This document shows, piece by piece, positions 35,831 through 44,944 of a stretch of 64,000 nucleotides of DNA. Source of the stretch: Ruminococcus flavefaciens (lineage in GTDB: Bacteria; Bacillota; Clostridia; Oscillospirales; Ruminococcaceae); NCBI GenBank assembly GCA_002371825.1, contig DFHF01000008.1, positions 49,974-113,973 on the forward strand. The letters are read 5' to 3'. The notes under the pieces were generated by a model. The model worked only from the letters and a program-made list of their open reading frames with translations, had not been told where the DNA came from and ran no database searches. The translations under genes were made by a program, and so were the position numbers. How positions within the stretch are numbered: the stretch's first letter is position 1; every line of letters starts with the position of its first letter.

Positions 35831-36946
35831 TTATTCATGAAAAGAATTTTCACTTCCAGCCAGCCAGTCTGTACCGAATCTGAGGGCAAGCTGGTCACAG
35901 AGCACCAGAGCAGCTGCACTGTCCAGAACAACTCTTGCCCGGTGGATGATAGCAGGGTCATGGCGTCCTTTTATTACGAGTGTTGTATCAGACATATCCC
36001 GCATATCTACGGTATCCTGTTCCTTGTAAATTGAAGGAGTAGGCTTTACGGCAGTGCGGATGATTATAGGCATACCGCTTGAAATACCGCCGAGGATACC
36101 GCCGTTGTGGTTAGTGGAGGTGCAGACGGAGCCTCCGCAGCTGCGGAAATTGTCGTTTGCCTCACTGCCTGTCATATCAGCAAGAGCGAAGCCGTCGCCG
36201 AATTCAACGCCCTTGACAGCAGGGATACTGAAGAACATATGTGAGATCACGCTTTCGAGGGTATCGAACCATGGCTCACCAACACCTGCCGGGAAGCCGT
36301 ATACAGCAGTTTCAAGCCTGCCGCCTACGCTGTCGCCGTTATTTTTTGCAGCCTCTATCTTTTCAGTCATAGGAGTACGCACACTGTCATCCAGCACTGC
36401 AAAATCCTTATCCCCGAGGCTGAGTATATCTTTTTCAAGTTCAGCAGAGAAGCCTCTGTCGCAGACTCCGCCGCAGGAGAGAATATGTGTGCCTATGAGT
36501 ATGCCCTTAGCTTTCAGTGCGCTGATGGCAACAGCTCCGGCAGCAACGATACCTGCGGTAATACGGCCTGAGAAGTGTCCGCCGCCCCGGAAGTCCTGAT
36601 TGCCGTGGTACTTCATCATAGCAGTGAAGTCAGCGTGACCGGGACGGGCCTTGTAAGCAAGCTCGCCGTAATCACGGCTGTGCTGATCCTGATTTTCTAT
36701 CATAAAAGTTATGGGAGTGCCGGTAGTCCTGCCGTTGAACACTCCGCTGAGAATTCTGACCTTATCTGCCTCATGTCTTGCAGTAGAGATAGAGCCCACT
36801 GCTTTTCTGAGGTCCATTTGGTGGGCGATGAACTCATCGTCCACGGGGATGCCGGGAGCGAGACCGTCGAGTACAGCACCTATAGCGGCACCGTGGCTCT
36901 CACCGAAAATAGTTATAGAAACGCTTGAACCAAAGGTGTTTTTCAC
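35831..36946 (-). CDS. aroC: Chorismate synthase
   Basis: 371 residues. FMN-dependent last step of the shikimate pathway. Signatures: FGESHGAAIGAVLDG at the N-terminus, RPGHADFTAMMKYH, DFRGGGHFSGRITA, NDNFRSCGGSVCTSTNHNGG and GRHDPAIIHRA. A consensus promoter and two leader hairpins lie upstream. Confidence 0.97.
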   Translation of the reverse strand: MKNTFGSSVSITIFGESHGAAIGAVLDGLAPGIPVDDEFIAHQMDLRKAVGSISTARHEADKVRILSGVFNGRTTGTPITFMIENQDQHSRDYGELAYKARPGHADFTAMMKYHGNQDFRGGGHFSGRITAGIVAAGAVAISALKAKGILIGTHILSCGGVCDRGFSAELEKDILSLGDKDFAVLDDSVRTPMTEKIEAAKNNGDSVGGRLETAVYGFPAGVGEPWFDTLESVISHMFFSIPAVKGVEFGDGFALADMTGSEANDNFRSCGGSVCTSTNHNGGILGGISSGMPIIIRTAVKPTPSIYKEQDTVDMRDMSDTTLVIKGRHDPAIIHRARVVLDSAAALVLCDQLALRFGTDWLAGSENSFHE

Positions 36947-37005
36947 TTAATTCAGCTCCTTAAAATGTGATGCGAAAATTCCATATTTTATAAAGAATTT
37001 GCGCT

Positions 37006-37049
37006 CCCTGAACAAAGTTCAGGGCAATAACCGCAGTAAGGCGGTTATT
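37006..37049 (-). promoter_or_regulatory. Two hairpins in the aroC leader
   Basis: CCCTGAA...TTCAGGG (37006-37024) and AATAACCGC...GCGGTTATT (37026-37049) lie in tandem between the promoter and aroC. Neither is followed by a T run on the minus strand, so RNA stability or protein binding is more likely than attenuation. Confidence 0.5.
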
Positions 37050-37061
37050 TAGGACACATTA

Positions 37062-37090
37062 ATTATATCATGAAGGCGGCAAAGTGTCAA
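37062..37090 (-). promoter_or_regulatory. Consensus sigma-A promoter for aroC
   Basis: On the minus strand TTGACA (37085-37090), a 17-bp spacer and TATAAT (37062-37067). The expected transcript has a leader of about 105 bases. Confidence 0.85.
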
Positions 37091-37155
37091 TTATTAATTT
37101 AACGATTTGCAGGTATAAAGCGATAAAGTAAATGTGCATTTTTAATAATGCACTA

Positions 37156-37184
37156 TTGACCTTATAACTGCTTTGGTGTATAAT
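37156..37184 (+). promoter_or_regulatory. Sigma-A promoter for the pyridoxamine kinase gene
   Basis: TTGACC (37156-37161), a 17-bp spacer and TATAAT (37179-37184). It diverges from the aroC promoter with about 65 bp between the -35 boxes. Confidence 0.82.
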
Positions 37185-37268
37185 ATTAATCGATAAAAAT
37201 CTTTAGCTGGATCAGGGGAAGGATATTTGCTTCCCCTATGATACATCGTACTGAAAGAAGAGTGTGAT

Positions 37269-38108
37269 ATGAAAAAAGTCGTTACCATTCAGGATATATC
37301 TTGTTTCGGAAAGTGTTCGCTCACAGTGGCACTTCCGGTAATATCGGCAATGGGCATAGAAACAGCGGTCATCCCCACAGCAGTGCTTTCCACCCATACA
37401 GGCGGATTCACAGGCTTTACCTTCCATGACCTTACAAGCGATATCCCGGATATTGCTGCACACTGGAAATCGCTGGGACTGAAATTCAATGCGATATATA
37501 CAGGGTATCTCGGCTCAAAGGAGCAGATACGCATAGTTTCAGACTTTTTTGATGATTTTGGCACCGATGACAATTTTATAGTATGTGACCCTGCAATGGC
37601 AGACGGCGGAAAGCTCTATACCGGATTTACTGATGAATTTGTAGACGAGATGAAGAAGCTCTGTGCTAAGGCGGATTATATCATCCCGAATATGACGGAA
37701 GCCTCATTCCTGCTTGGCATACCCTATACGGAAGAGTACGACAGGAGCTATGCTGAGGATGTACTCAGAAAGCTTGCCGGGCTGGGATGTCCCACACCGG
37801 TGCTCACCGGAGTTCATTTCGACAAGGAAAAGCAGGGAGCTGCGGCATACGATTCACGGACAGGAGAATTCTTCTATTCCTTCCGCAATACGATAGATAA
37901 GACAGTACATGGTACAGGCGACATATTCTCCAGCGTATTCACAGGAGCAGTTGCTCTTGGAAAGTCTCTCCAGGAGGCGATAGATATATCTGTGAATTAT
38001 ACAGTCGACTGCATCGAAGCTACTCTTGACTGCTTCGAGGAGCAGTGGTACGGAAGCTGTTTTGAGCTTTGTCTCGGCAGGCTTATCGACTATGTAAACG
38101 GGAAGTAA
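37269..38108 (+). CDS. Pyridoxamine/pyridoxal kinase
   Basis: 279 residues, ribokinase fold of the PdxK/PdxY type. Motifs: TIQDISCFGKCSLTVALPV at the N-terminus (substrate pocket), TAVLSTHTGGF, the YTGYLGS strand, IVCDPAMADGG, IIPNMTEASFLLG and the anion-hole/catalytic motif TVHGTGDIFSSVF. It makes pyridoxal 5'-phosphate, the cofactor of the many transaminases and the racemase in this window. Confidence 0.93.
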   Translation: MKKVVTIQDISCFGKCSLTVALPVISAMGIETAVIPTAVLSTHTGGFTGFTFHDLTSDIPDIAAHWKSLGLKFNAIYTGYLGSKEQIRIVSDFFDDFGTDDNFIVCDPAMADGGKLYTGFTDEFVDEMKKLCAKADYIIPNMTEASFLLGIPYTEEYDRSYAEDVLRKLAGLGCPTPVLTGVHFDKEKQGAAAYDSRTGEFFYSFRNTIDKTVHGTGDIFSSVFTGAVALGKSLQEAIDISVNYTVDCIEATLDCFEEQWYGSCFELCLGRLIDYVNGK

Positions 38109-38113
38109 GAGCT

Positions 38114-38491
38114 ATGTACGACAGAGCAAGGCGGACTGCCGCCGGGATAATGGCGGATATATGCTCAGCCGGCAGCCTTGAGGCGGCAGAAAGGCTCAGG
38201 GCAGAGCTTTACGGCGAAAGCGGGAATGTCTTTGCCGGAGACAGTGATGTCAGGCGGCACATACCGAACAGGATCACCGGACTGATGCTCAGCTCAGTAA
38301 ACGAACTTCTTGCTGCACTGAAAAGCGGCTCCTATGAGCTGTCGGGAGATATTGCCGGTATCATCAGTTCACTGCCGGATGAAGATCTTCTTGCAGACAG
38401 GGATATGATGCGTGAATTCTACCGCACCCGTATCATGGAGCTGAATAGGAAATACGGCAGAGAGATACTGCCATATGATAAAAACATATGA
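38114..38491 (+). CDS. Hypothetical helical protein, 125 aa
   Basis: Starts at the ATG five bases after the kinase stop; no membrane segment or cysteine motif. It is mostly helical by composition (MYDRARRTAAGIMADICS, ELLAALKSGSYELSGDIAG, MMREFYRTRIMELNRKYG). The ribosome site is weak, so translation may be coupled to the kinase. I recognise no family. Confidence 0.6.
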   Translation: MYDRARRTAAGIMADICSAGSLEAAERLRAELYGESGNVFAGDSDVRRHIPNRITGLMLSSVNELLAALKSGSYELSGDIAGIISSLPDEDLLADRDMMREFYRTRIMELNRKYGREILPYDKNI

Positions 38492-38497
38492 TAGAGG

Positions 38498-38544
38498 AAA
38501 GTCCCCGGAATAGCCTGTATGGTATCGGCCCGGGGACTTTTTAG
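38498..38544 (+). terminator. Terminator after the kinase/hypothetical pair
   Basis: AAAGTCCCCGG and CCGGGGACTTT arms followed by TT(T)AG; also usable from the other strand. Confidence 0.7.
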
Positions 38545-38650
38545 CGTGGCTTTGAGCAAAGGGACGGCTCTGCGGGATAAATTATCGGGGAAAAGGTTGA
38601 AAAAAGCGGAAAAATATGTTATTATTGAAAAAAACAAAAGGAGCCTGAAA

Positions 38651-39913
38651 ATGGGAAGTGTAATATCCTTACTAACGGATTCAGAACTCTGTCTGATAGA
38701 ACAGCTCACATATCTTGATGAGGATGTGGCAAGAGCTGCCTCAGATGAAAATGATATAGTGGATTTCTACAAAATAAGTGAAATAAACAAGGGCGAGAAA
38801 ATTTCGGAGATACTCAGGGTGTTTGACGAAAATGCCCTTGCAAATCTGAGGAAGCATACCGGTCCGGTATGTGATGCACAGATAAGCGGTGTGGAATGGG
38901 CGAGAATGATAACATTCCTGAAAAACGGCAGATCTTCTTCGCTTGTGCTTGAGGAGCTTATGCTTGATGAGGATGGATATCATTCTGTATGCGGTGCTGA
39001 CGGAAAGAGCTATCATTATCCGCTGGCTCTATGTTTTTCTGACGGTTCCGGCAGAAGTCATGAGGCGATAGTAGCGTTCAAGGGAACTACCGGTCCTAAG
39101 GAGTGGGCAGACAACGTAAGGGCGGCTACCAGATTTGATACTCCTCCCCAGAGAAGAGCACTCGGATTTGTAGAGAAAATGGCTGAAAGCTTTGGCAAGA
39201 TCACAGTTACCGGTCATTCCAAGGGAAGCAATAAAGCGATGTATACGGCGCTGATGTGCGATAAGGTAAAAAGATGTGTGGGATTTGACGGGCAGGGCTT
39301 CTCGAAGGTATTTCTGGAAGATTCTGAGGTAGCAGAACGGATAGAAAGAAGAGCCGGACTTATCAAGAATTACTCTCTTACCGGAGACTTTGTGCATATA
39401 CTTCTGTATCAGATCCCGGATTCGCATCAGCTTTTCTGCAAGGGGTACAGTGTTGAATCGATAGGGGAGAACCATGCTCCCAATTCCTTCTTTCTTCAGT
39501 CGTCGGACAGCTCTGATGAAAGGATAGAAACACAGGTGATAATGGTGGGGAATACATCATATGTCGTACCTAAGATACAGACCGTGAGCGAGGATTCAAA
39601 TGTAGAGCTGCTCCATTCTTTTGTAGACTGTCTTCTTACACGGGGAGAGAATGTTGAGGGAATAGTTGAGTATCTTGCGAAGATACTTCCCGTGGTCATA
39701 GTCGGCGAGGACGAGAACGGGAAGAAGTACGATCAGAAGGGCAAGCTGGAAATGATATTCAGCGATACCGACAGTCTTACTGCACTTGTCTCAAGTCTTG
39801 TAAGCTTTGTAAGAGAAAATAAGCTGAAGAGCGACTATGTTGAAGCTCTTCTGAAGGCTTTCGGCATCAAGGGTCTTGATCTTCTGACACTTCTGTTCGG
39901 AATAAATGCATGA
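38651..39913 (+). CDS. Mbeg1-like alpha/beta hydrolase (lipase fold)
   Basis: About 420 residues from the ATG after AAAGGAG. An N-terminal ~120-residue helical part is followed by a hydrolase core: AIVAFKGTTGPKEWADN (oxyanion region), the nucleophile elbow VTGHSKGSNKAMY with Ser in GHSKG, and YSLTGDFVHILLY with a candidate Asp. This matches Mbeg1-like/DUF2974 proteins, whose natural ester is unknown. A candidate catalytic His lies in the IGENHAPNSFF segment. It has no signal peptide, so it acts inside the cell or is exported by another route. Confidence 0.8.
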   Translation: MGSVISLLTDSELCLIEQLTYLDEDVARAASDENDIVDFYKISEINKGEKISEILRVFDENALANLRKHTGPVCDAQISGVEWARMITFLKNGRSSSLVLEELMLDEDGYHSVCGADGKSYHYPLALCFSDGSGRSHEAIVAFKGTTGPKEWADNVRAATRFDTPPQRRALGFVEKMAESFGKITVTGHSKGSNKAMYTALMCDKVKRCVGFDGQGFSKVFLEDSEVAERIERRAGLIKNYSLTGDFVHILLYQIPDSHQLFCKGYSVESIGENHAPNSFFLQSSDSSDERIETQVIMVGNTSYVVPKIQTVSEDSNVELLHSFVDCLLTRGENVEGIVEYLAKILPVVIVGEDENGKKYDQKGKLEMIFSDTDSLTALVSSLVSFVRENKLKSDYVEALLKAFGIKGLDLLTLLFGINA

Positions 39914-39941
39914 TGACCGAAGCTTCCGATATGTGAAATTT

Positions 39942-39973
39942 AAACGCTCTCTGAATATTCAGGGAGCGTTTTT
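39942..39973 (+). terminator. Terminator after the hydrolase gene
   Basis: AAACGCTCTCTGAA / TTCAGGGAGCGTTT stem with a T run. Confidence 0.85.
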
Positions 39974-40047
39974 GTGTGCTGAAAGACGGTAAAAAGTCAA
40001 GCTTCTCAATACCGATCCGAGGAGCTTTGAGACTGCCTGTATTTATA

Positions 40048-40076
40048 TTGACTTTTTAACAGAATTATGCTATACT
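40048..40076 (+). promoter_or_regulatory. Sigma-A promoter for the M4 peptidase gene
   Basis: TTGACT (40048-40053), a 17-bp spacer and TATACT (40071-40076). It rules out the in-frame start at 40077 as the translated one. Confidence 0.75.
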
Positions 40077-40181
40077 ATGGGCAGACTGGCCGAAAAACGC
40101 TTAAATAAGGCTTTTAAAGGATGGATATTGCAAACAGATATAATACTTTGGCCGGCCAATATAATGAGAGAAGAGGAAATT

Positions 40182-42905
40182 ATGGAACAAAACTCAATCG
40201 AGACCGGTCAGAGTACTGCGCCGGAACAGACATCAGTGCCTGCTGATACACAGACGTCCGCAGCAGCGTCCGGATCAGCACCGCCGCCTGTACAGAATAA
40301 TGGGACTCCTGCACCTGTACAGTCAGCTCAGCCTCAGGCAAAAAAGAAAAGCAAAAAGCCGCTTATCATTGCCATTATCCTTGCTGCATTGATAGGCCTC
40401 GGTATCGGCGGATTTTTTCTGTATCAGCATTTTTCGGACGACAGTTCCGGAAGCAGCAAGAAAAAAGACCGCAGCAAGTCCGGCAGCAGCGCATCAGAAA
40501 GCGACAGACTGGATATAACTGACTATGACGCTGTTGTTGATGAACCTGAGGAAGAGGAGATCGTCTACGACGGTCCTGAGGAGAGCGAGGCAACTCAGCT
40601 TGGCATAAGCCACAATGAGGACGGAGACTTCCGGTTCATGAGCGGAAGCTTTGATGAGACAGTCTCCTCATCGGATGAAGCTTTTCAGTTCATCGCAGAC
40701 TATTCAGACAAGATAGGTATATCTGATCCCTACAGTGAGCTCAGCTTTATTGAGGAAAAAACTTATAAGGGTGCTGTATACTACAAATTCCAGCAGGTAT
40801 ATCAGGATGTTCCGGTATACGGAAATGAACTTATCGTTGCTGTTGATCCGGACGGGAAAGTTGATTCAGTCAACGGCGGCTATACCGAAATAACTATCAG
40901 TACCACACCTTCAAAAGACCGGAAGGCAGCAGAGGAAACTGCAAGAAAGTATGCAGGCAAGAATATGGAGATATCAAAATTTGAGCTTACAGTTCTGCCC
41001 CATACTGAAGACGGCGAGCAGAAGCTGGCTTACGATATCTCTGTGACAGGAGATTCAAATTCAGCTGATCTGCTTATAGATGCAGATACCTGCGAGATCA
41101 TTTCTGAGGGAAAAATGTATAATGCTGCTACTGAGATCCTCAAAGTAGATGCAAATGGTACTCAGTACCGTGTAGAGCTTGAAAAAGAAATGACTGGTAA
41201 TTATAACATCTGTGATCCTACCCGAAATATCACCGTATCAGATGCCGGAATGACATCTATCGGATTAGTTGCCGTTTCAGATGGCTTCCTGAACGGCTTT
41301 ACACCTCTTGCAGCAACACAGACATCGGAAAATGCTGACGGAAGTGTAAATCTTGCAGTCTATCCCAAGGAGGATCTTCTGGAACAGGTACTTCCGGATG
41401 CGAAAGACATAACAACTATCGCAGATCTGTTTGATCCTATTCTTACTGAATATGCAGTAGGTTCTATGAGCAGCGTACAGAAGGCTTATGATTACTATGA
41501 TACAATGTACGGCTGGAAATCATTTGACGGTGAGGGAATGCCTATCGAGCTAATTATCGATGTAAAGGATTCACTGTCACATGAGGTGCCTGCTGACTCA
41601 GACAGTGCGCTTAAGAAGGTGTTTGCGGCTATAAAGGTGCTTCTGCCGAGCCTCAAGGATGTGCAGAATGCTGCTTTCATCAAGGATACCAACGTCATAA
41701 TCTTCGGCAAAGCAAACAGCAAGCCTCTCGTAGGCCCCGGAATCATAGGACATGAGTTTACTCACGGCGTTATCGATAAGATAGTACATATGAAATCCAA
41801 TGTTAAGGCAGGAACGATAAACGAAGGATATGCGGATGTAATGGGCTCTGTCATTGCAGGTGACTGGGAGTTCATGACAAAGGAGGTACCCACTGACTGG
41901 GAGTACTATGAAAGTGCTCTGAGAAGTGCGGCCGATCCCAATAAGTTCGGTTCTCCTGCAATAAAGGATACATCAGATGAGTTCTACCGTGAGTATCCGA
42001 AAGATGAGCATGATAATGCTTCTATCGTTTCACATACAGCATATCTTATGACTCAGAAGGGCCTTTCCAATGACAAGGTAGCAGAAGTATTCTTTGGTTC
42101 CATGTTCCGTCTCATATCAAATCCTGATATGGAGAGTGTGGCACACGCAGTTATCAAAACTTCCAATATGCTCTCCTACAGGAAGGAAGAACAGCAGGCA
42201 ATTGCTGAGGCCTTTATGGATACCAAGATGCTTGATACCGAGGGCAAGATAAAAATAAAGGTACACTGCGGAAACCGTGATATCGCTGATGCAGTAATAT
42301 CTATCGACGGCACTGAAGTAGGCAGAACTGATGATGACGGAATGCTGGTGCTTGATCTTGAATCCAGATGGATAGGAGACATAACAGTAGATGCAAAGGC
42401 TGACGGATTTAACGGCTCAACATTGTTAGGTTACTCCTTAGGTGATATTGTAGACTTTGACTTCAATCTTGCAGTAAATAAGGACTTCGGAAAGACTCAC
42501 GGAAGTGATCCTGATAAAACAGGAGAAGTCACAGGAGAAAAGGTAGTAGTTACCATACTTGCAATGGAAGCTGACGGCACATCCGATTACGCAAAGGAGA
42601 AGGCTCAGGAATACTATGTTCAGAAGGGTTCAAAGATAAGCCTTCAGAAGCTGGTTGACGCAATGGGTATGGACGGAGTCACTACCGACGGTACCAAGAT
42701 ATACTTTGATACCGGTATCGTTCCGGTAGAGCTGTCATATCACATATACGGTTCGGATGAGGTATTCGATTTCAACAAGCCTATATATGAGGATGTTGTC
42801 ATTGAGCCTGTAGTCGGTGTCGGAGGCATGGATTTCGGCGGACAGGATCTTGATGATCTTGCTCAGGAGCTTGACGGCATTTTCAACGGCGGAGGAATGA
42901 ATTAA
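40182..42905 (+). CDS. Membrane-anchored M4 (thermolysin-type) metallopeptidase
   Basis: About 907 residues from the ATG after AGAGGAAA. Order: a Pro/Gln/Ala-rich cytoplasmic tail (about 1-50), a transmembrane helix (about 57-80), an acidic Ser linker, an FTP/PepSY-type propeptide (about 150-310; YYKFQQVYQDVPVYGNELIV), and the M4 catalytic domain with the zinc motif HEFTHGVIDK and the third ligand in NEGYADVMGS. A C-terminal region follows, with a carboxypeptidase-regulatory-like beta sandwich (AVISIDGTEVGRTDDDGMLV). Unlike secreted thermolysins it has no cleavable signal, so the protease stays attached to the membrane. It is preceded by its own promoter. Confidence 0.88.
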   Translation: MEQNSIETGQSTAPEQTSVPADTQTSAAASGSAPPPVQNNGTPAPVQSAQPQAKKKSKKPLIIAIILAALIGLGIGGFFLYQHFSDDSSGSSKKKDRSKSGSSASESDRLDITDYDAVVDEPEEEEIVYDGPEESEATQLGISHNEDGDFRFMSGSFDETVSSSDEAFQFIADYSDKIGISDPYSELSFIEEKTYKGAVYYKFQQVYQDVPVYGNELIVAVDPDGKVDSVNGGYTEITISTTPSKDRKAAEETARKYAGKNMEISKFELTVLPHTEDGEQKLAYDISVTGDSNSADLLIDADTCEIISEGKMYNAATEILKVDANGTQYRVELEKEMTGNYNICDPTRNITVSDAGMTSIGLVAVSDGFLNGFTPLAATQTSENADGSVNLAVYPKEDLLEQVLPDAKDITTIADLFDPILTEYAVGSMSSVQKAYDYYDTMYGWKSFDGEGMPIELIIDVKDSLSHEVPADSDSALKKVFAAIKVLLPSLKDVQNAAFIKDTNVIIFGKANSKPLVGPGIIGHEFTHGVIDKIVHMKSNVKAGTINEGYADVMGSVIAGDWEFMTKEVPTDWEYYESALRSAADPNKFGSPAIKDTSDEFYREYPKDEHDNASIVSHTAYLMTQKGLSNDKVAEVFFGSMFRLISNPDMESVAHAVIKTSNMLSYRKEEQQAIAEAFMDTKMLDTEGKIKIKVHCGNRDIADAVISIDGTEVGRTDDDGMLVLDLESRWIGDITVDAKADGFNGSTLLGYSLGDIVDFDFNLAVNKDFGKTHGSDPDKTGEVTGEKVVVTILAMEADGTSDYAKEKAQEYYVQKGSKISLQKLVDAMGMDGVTTDGTKIYFDTGIVPVELSYHIYGSDEVFDFNKPIYEDVVIEPVVGVGGMDFGGQDLDDLAQELDGIFNGGGMN

Positions 42906-42940
42906 AAACATATAATCCCGCTTTTTTCAGAATAAGTATA

Positions 42941-42976
42941 AAGACCGGATCTGGGGATTCCCTGGTCCGGTCTTTT
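42941..42976. terminator. Bidirectional terminator between the M4 and pectate lyase genes
   Basis: AAGACCGGA / TCCGGTCTT arms with short T runs on both strands. Confidence 0.65.
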
Positions 42977-42982
42977 GAATTA

Positions 42983-44638
42983 TCAGGATATAAGAAGTTC
43001 TCTCATAAGAACGAGGTCGAAGCTGTCAAGTCTGTTATCTGAGCAGAGATCGCCATTCTTCCAGTTTTTGATCTCAGTGTCCGGGACACCAAGCAGCCAT
43101 TTCTGCATCACGACCAGATCAGCGATATCGCATTTGCCGCTTCCGTTGATATCGCCGGGAACATTTTCATTTTCCGGTTCCTGTATCGGAAGATCTGAGC
43201 TGCCATCGGACTTCATCCTGCCTGCGAACTTTAAAATATCAGCCTTCGCCTGGTCAGGAGACTGAGCTGAATATGAATACATATCAAGATCAAAGTTGTC
43301 ATAGGAGCTTCCGCCGCTGATAAGGTTTGGTATATCCTGAGCCTCATTCCGGCTTCCGGCGATCTTATAGGCAAGTCCCTCATCGGGAGAGCAGCTGTCA
43401 AACTTGTCCCCGAAGGATTTTATAGTTCCGGAATACTGGTCCTTGCCCATATTTATAGCATAGAGAGGAGATTTAGTCCGTTCAAAGTAATTTGCTTCGG
43501 AGAATATTTTAGAGTTATAGGATGCACAGATACCGTACTCTGAATTATCCGAAAAGTAGTTGTTGAAGGAGTGGATGTGTGCATTTCTGGCACGGGGATT
43601 TCTGGAATGGGTATTGTTGAACCAGTTATGGTGGTAGGTGATGTAGTCCTGTTCCTGATCGTATCTTCCGCCTACAAGAGAAGTCTTATGGCAGTCCTTG
43701 AATTCGTTATAGGAAACAGTGACATGGTGAGACCATTTCATATCTACGGAGCCGTCGCCGTCAGCCTTGTCTGCATCAACGTGACCGCCTCCGGCGAAAG
43801 CGTTATAGCCCTTTTCAATGGTGTTATTGTGTACCCAGATGTGTTCAGAACGTATCTCGGTATTACCGGTCATGGAGATACCGTCATCAGGGTAACCGCC
43901 CAGCCATAGATTACGCACTTCACAGCTTGTACAACGCTTCATCTCGATACCCCATTCAACCAGGTCAGTATCATCGCCGATGCCCTCTATCGTAACATTG
44001 GAACTGTTCTGAAGGTACAGCATATTTGAACCGTCATTGTGGCTTCCGTCATTGGGTACTGTCCCGCTGGGAACATCGAGCTTGCCGATAAATCTGAATA
44101 CCACATTCTTTGGCTTTGCGCTGAAGAAAATGTTATAGAGCCCGGTCTTGCCGTTATAGGTGATAGTGTCCTTGTTTTCGTTAGTCACATAGATAACGGT
44201 CATACCGTCTTTAAGGGTACCGTCATCGTTGTAGGCACCGATATCGGAGTAATTATAATGGGCATAGCCGCTTCTGTCGAAGGAAAGAGTTCTTACTGTG
44301 CATTGCTGCTCACTTTTATCTCCTTCTATTTTCAGGGTATACTCGGTATCGCCTTTGAGTCCGGGAATATCGACTCTGTCTCCACGGATGAGCTCCGGGT
44401 CGACTGAAACAAAGTCAGGACTGCCTTTTTCGGCATAGCTGACGGTTACGCTGCCGCCGATAACAGAGCTGTCCCACTCTGCATAGGCCTCCTCGAACCA
44501 GCCTCCGTAAAGAGTGACTGCTCCGCCGGCAGGAAGTTCTTCCGCAGAGACAGTTTTTGGTGCTGCAATGGAGAACTGTGCCAGTGAAATGAAAAGTGCT
44601 GCGATCATTTTTGTCTTTTTTCGCATTTTTTTGCTCAT
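42983..44638 (-). CDS. Secreted pectate lyase (PL1 type) with dockerin
   Basis: 551 residues: signal peptide (about 1-31), a fibronectin-like or beta-sandwich segment (about 35-105), a PL1 parallel beta-helix (about 110-430) and a C-terminal type I dockerin. The PL1 pattern is clear in DVVEW-like strand context, KWSHHVTVSYNEFKDCHKTS (calcium/substrate loop) and YHHNWFNNTHSRNPRARNAH, with the catalytic Arg region NPRAR. It cleaves polygalacturonate by beta-elimination outside the cell. The dockerin first loop reads DINGSGKCDIAD, with Ser where the fifth loop position is usually Asp; the second is DLCSDNRLDSFD. Confidence 0.92.
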   Translation of the reverse strand: MSKKMRKKTKMIAALFISLAQFSIAAPKTVSAEELPAGGAVTLYGGWFEEAYAEWDSSVIGGSVTVSYAEKGSPDFVSVDPELIRGDRVDIPGLKGDTEYTLKIEGDKSEQQCTVRTLSFDRSGYAHYNYSDIGAYNDDGTLKDGMTVIYVTNENKDTITYNGKTGLYNIFFSAKPKNVVFRFIGKLDVPSGTVPNDGSHNDGSNMLYLQNSSNVTIEGIGDDTDLVEWGIEMKRCTSCEVRNLWLGGYPDDGISMTGNTEIRSEHIWVHNNTIEKGYNAFAGGGHVDADKADGDGSVDMKWSHHVTVSYNEFKDCHKTSLVGGRYDQEQDYITYHHNWFNNTHSRNPRARNAHIHSFNNYFSDNSEYGICASYNSKIFSEANYFERTKSPLYAINMGKDQYSGTIKSFGDKFDSCSPDEGLAYKIAGSRNEAQDIPNLISGGSSYDNFDLDMYSYSAQSPDQAKADILKFAGRMKSDGSSDLPIQEPENENVPGDINGSGKCDIADLVVMQKWLLGVPDTEIKNWKNGDLCSDNRLDSFDLVLMRELLIS

Positions 44639-44898
44639 AAAGGATCCCCCTTAAAAATAAAATTATGATATTATAATACCAGTATTCAGGGGAGATGTTA
44701 ATGATTTTTCACGCTTAAAAACTGACTATATAAGTCAAAAGATCAGTTGCCCTGACCTGCAATATGAACAGGCGGAATATCAACAGAGTAAAAAGAATAG
44801 TTCGGGATCAGACAAAAAATCATTTTTGACCGTATTATTGCTCCTGCTTCCAGATAAACAGAAATGAGTGGAGCGGCAGCAAGATCTTATAAATGAAA
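44639..44898. other. Gene-free spacer upstream of the pectate lyase
   Basis: A TATAAT and GGGGGATC ribosome-site region of the pectate lyase lies at its left edge (about 44640-44690). The rest is AT-rich with no open frame, repeat or strong hairpin that I can see. Confidence 0.5.
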
Positions 44899-44931
44899 AA
44901 CCTTCCCGGACGTATGTATCCGGGAAGGTTA
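44887..44931 (-). terminator. Terminator after the MutS-like gene, sister of the one at 49420
   Basis: The stem AACCTTCCCGGA / TCCGGGAAGGTT (44899-44930) is followed on the minus strand by TTTTTCATTTATAAG. The flanks are nearly identical to those at 49420-49463. Confidence 0.8.
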
Positions 44932-44944
44932 AGCCATATAAATT

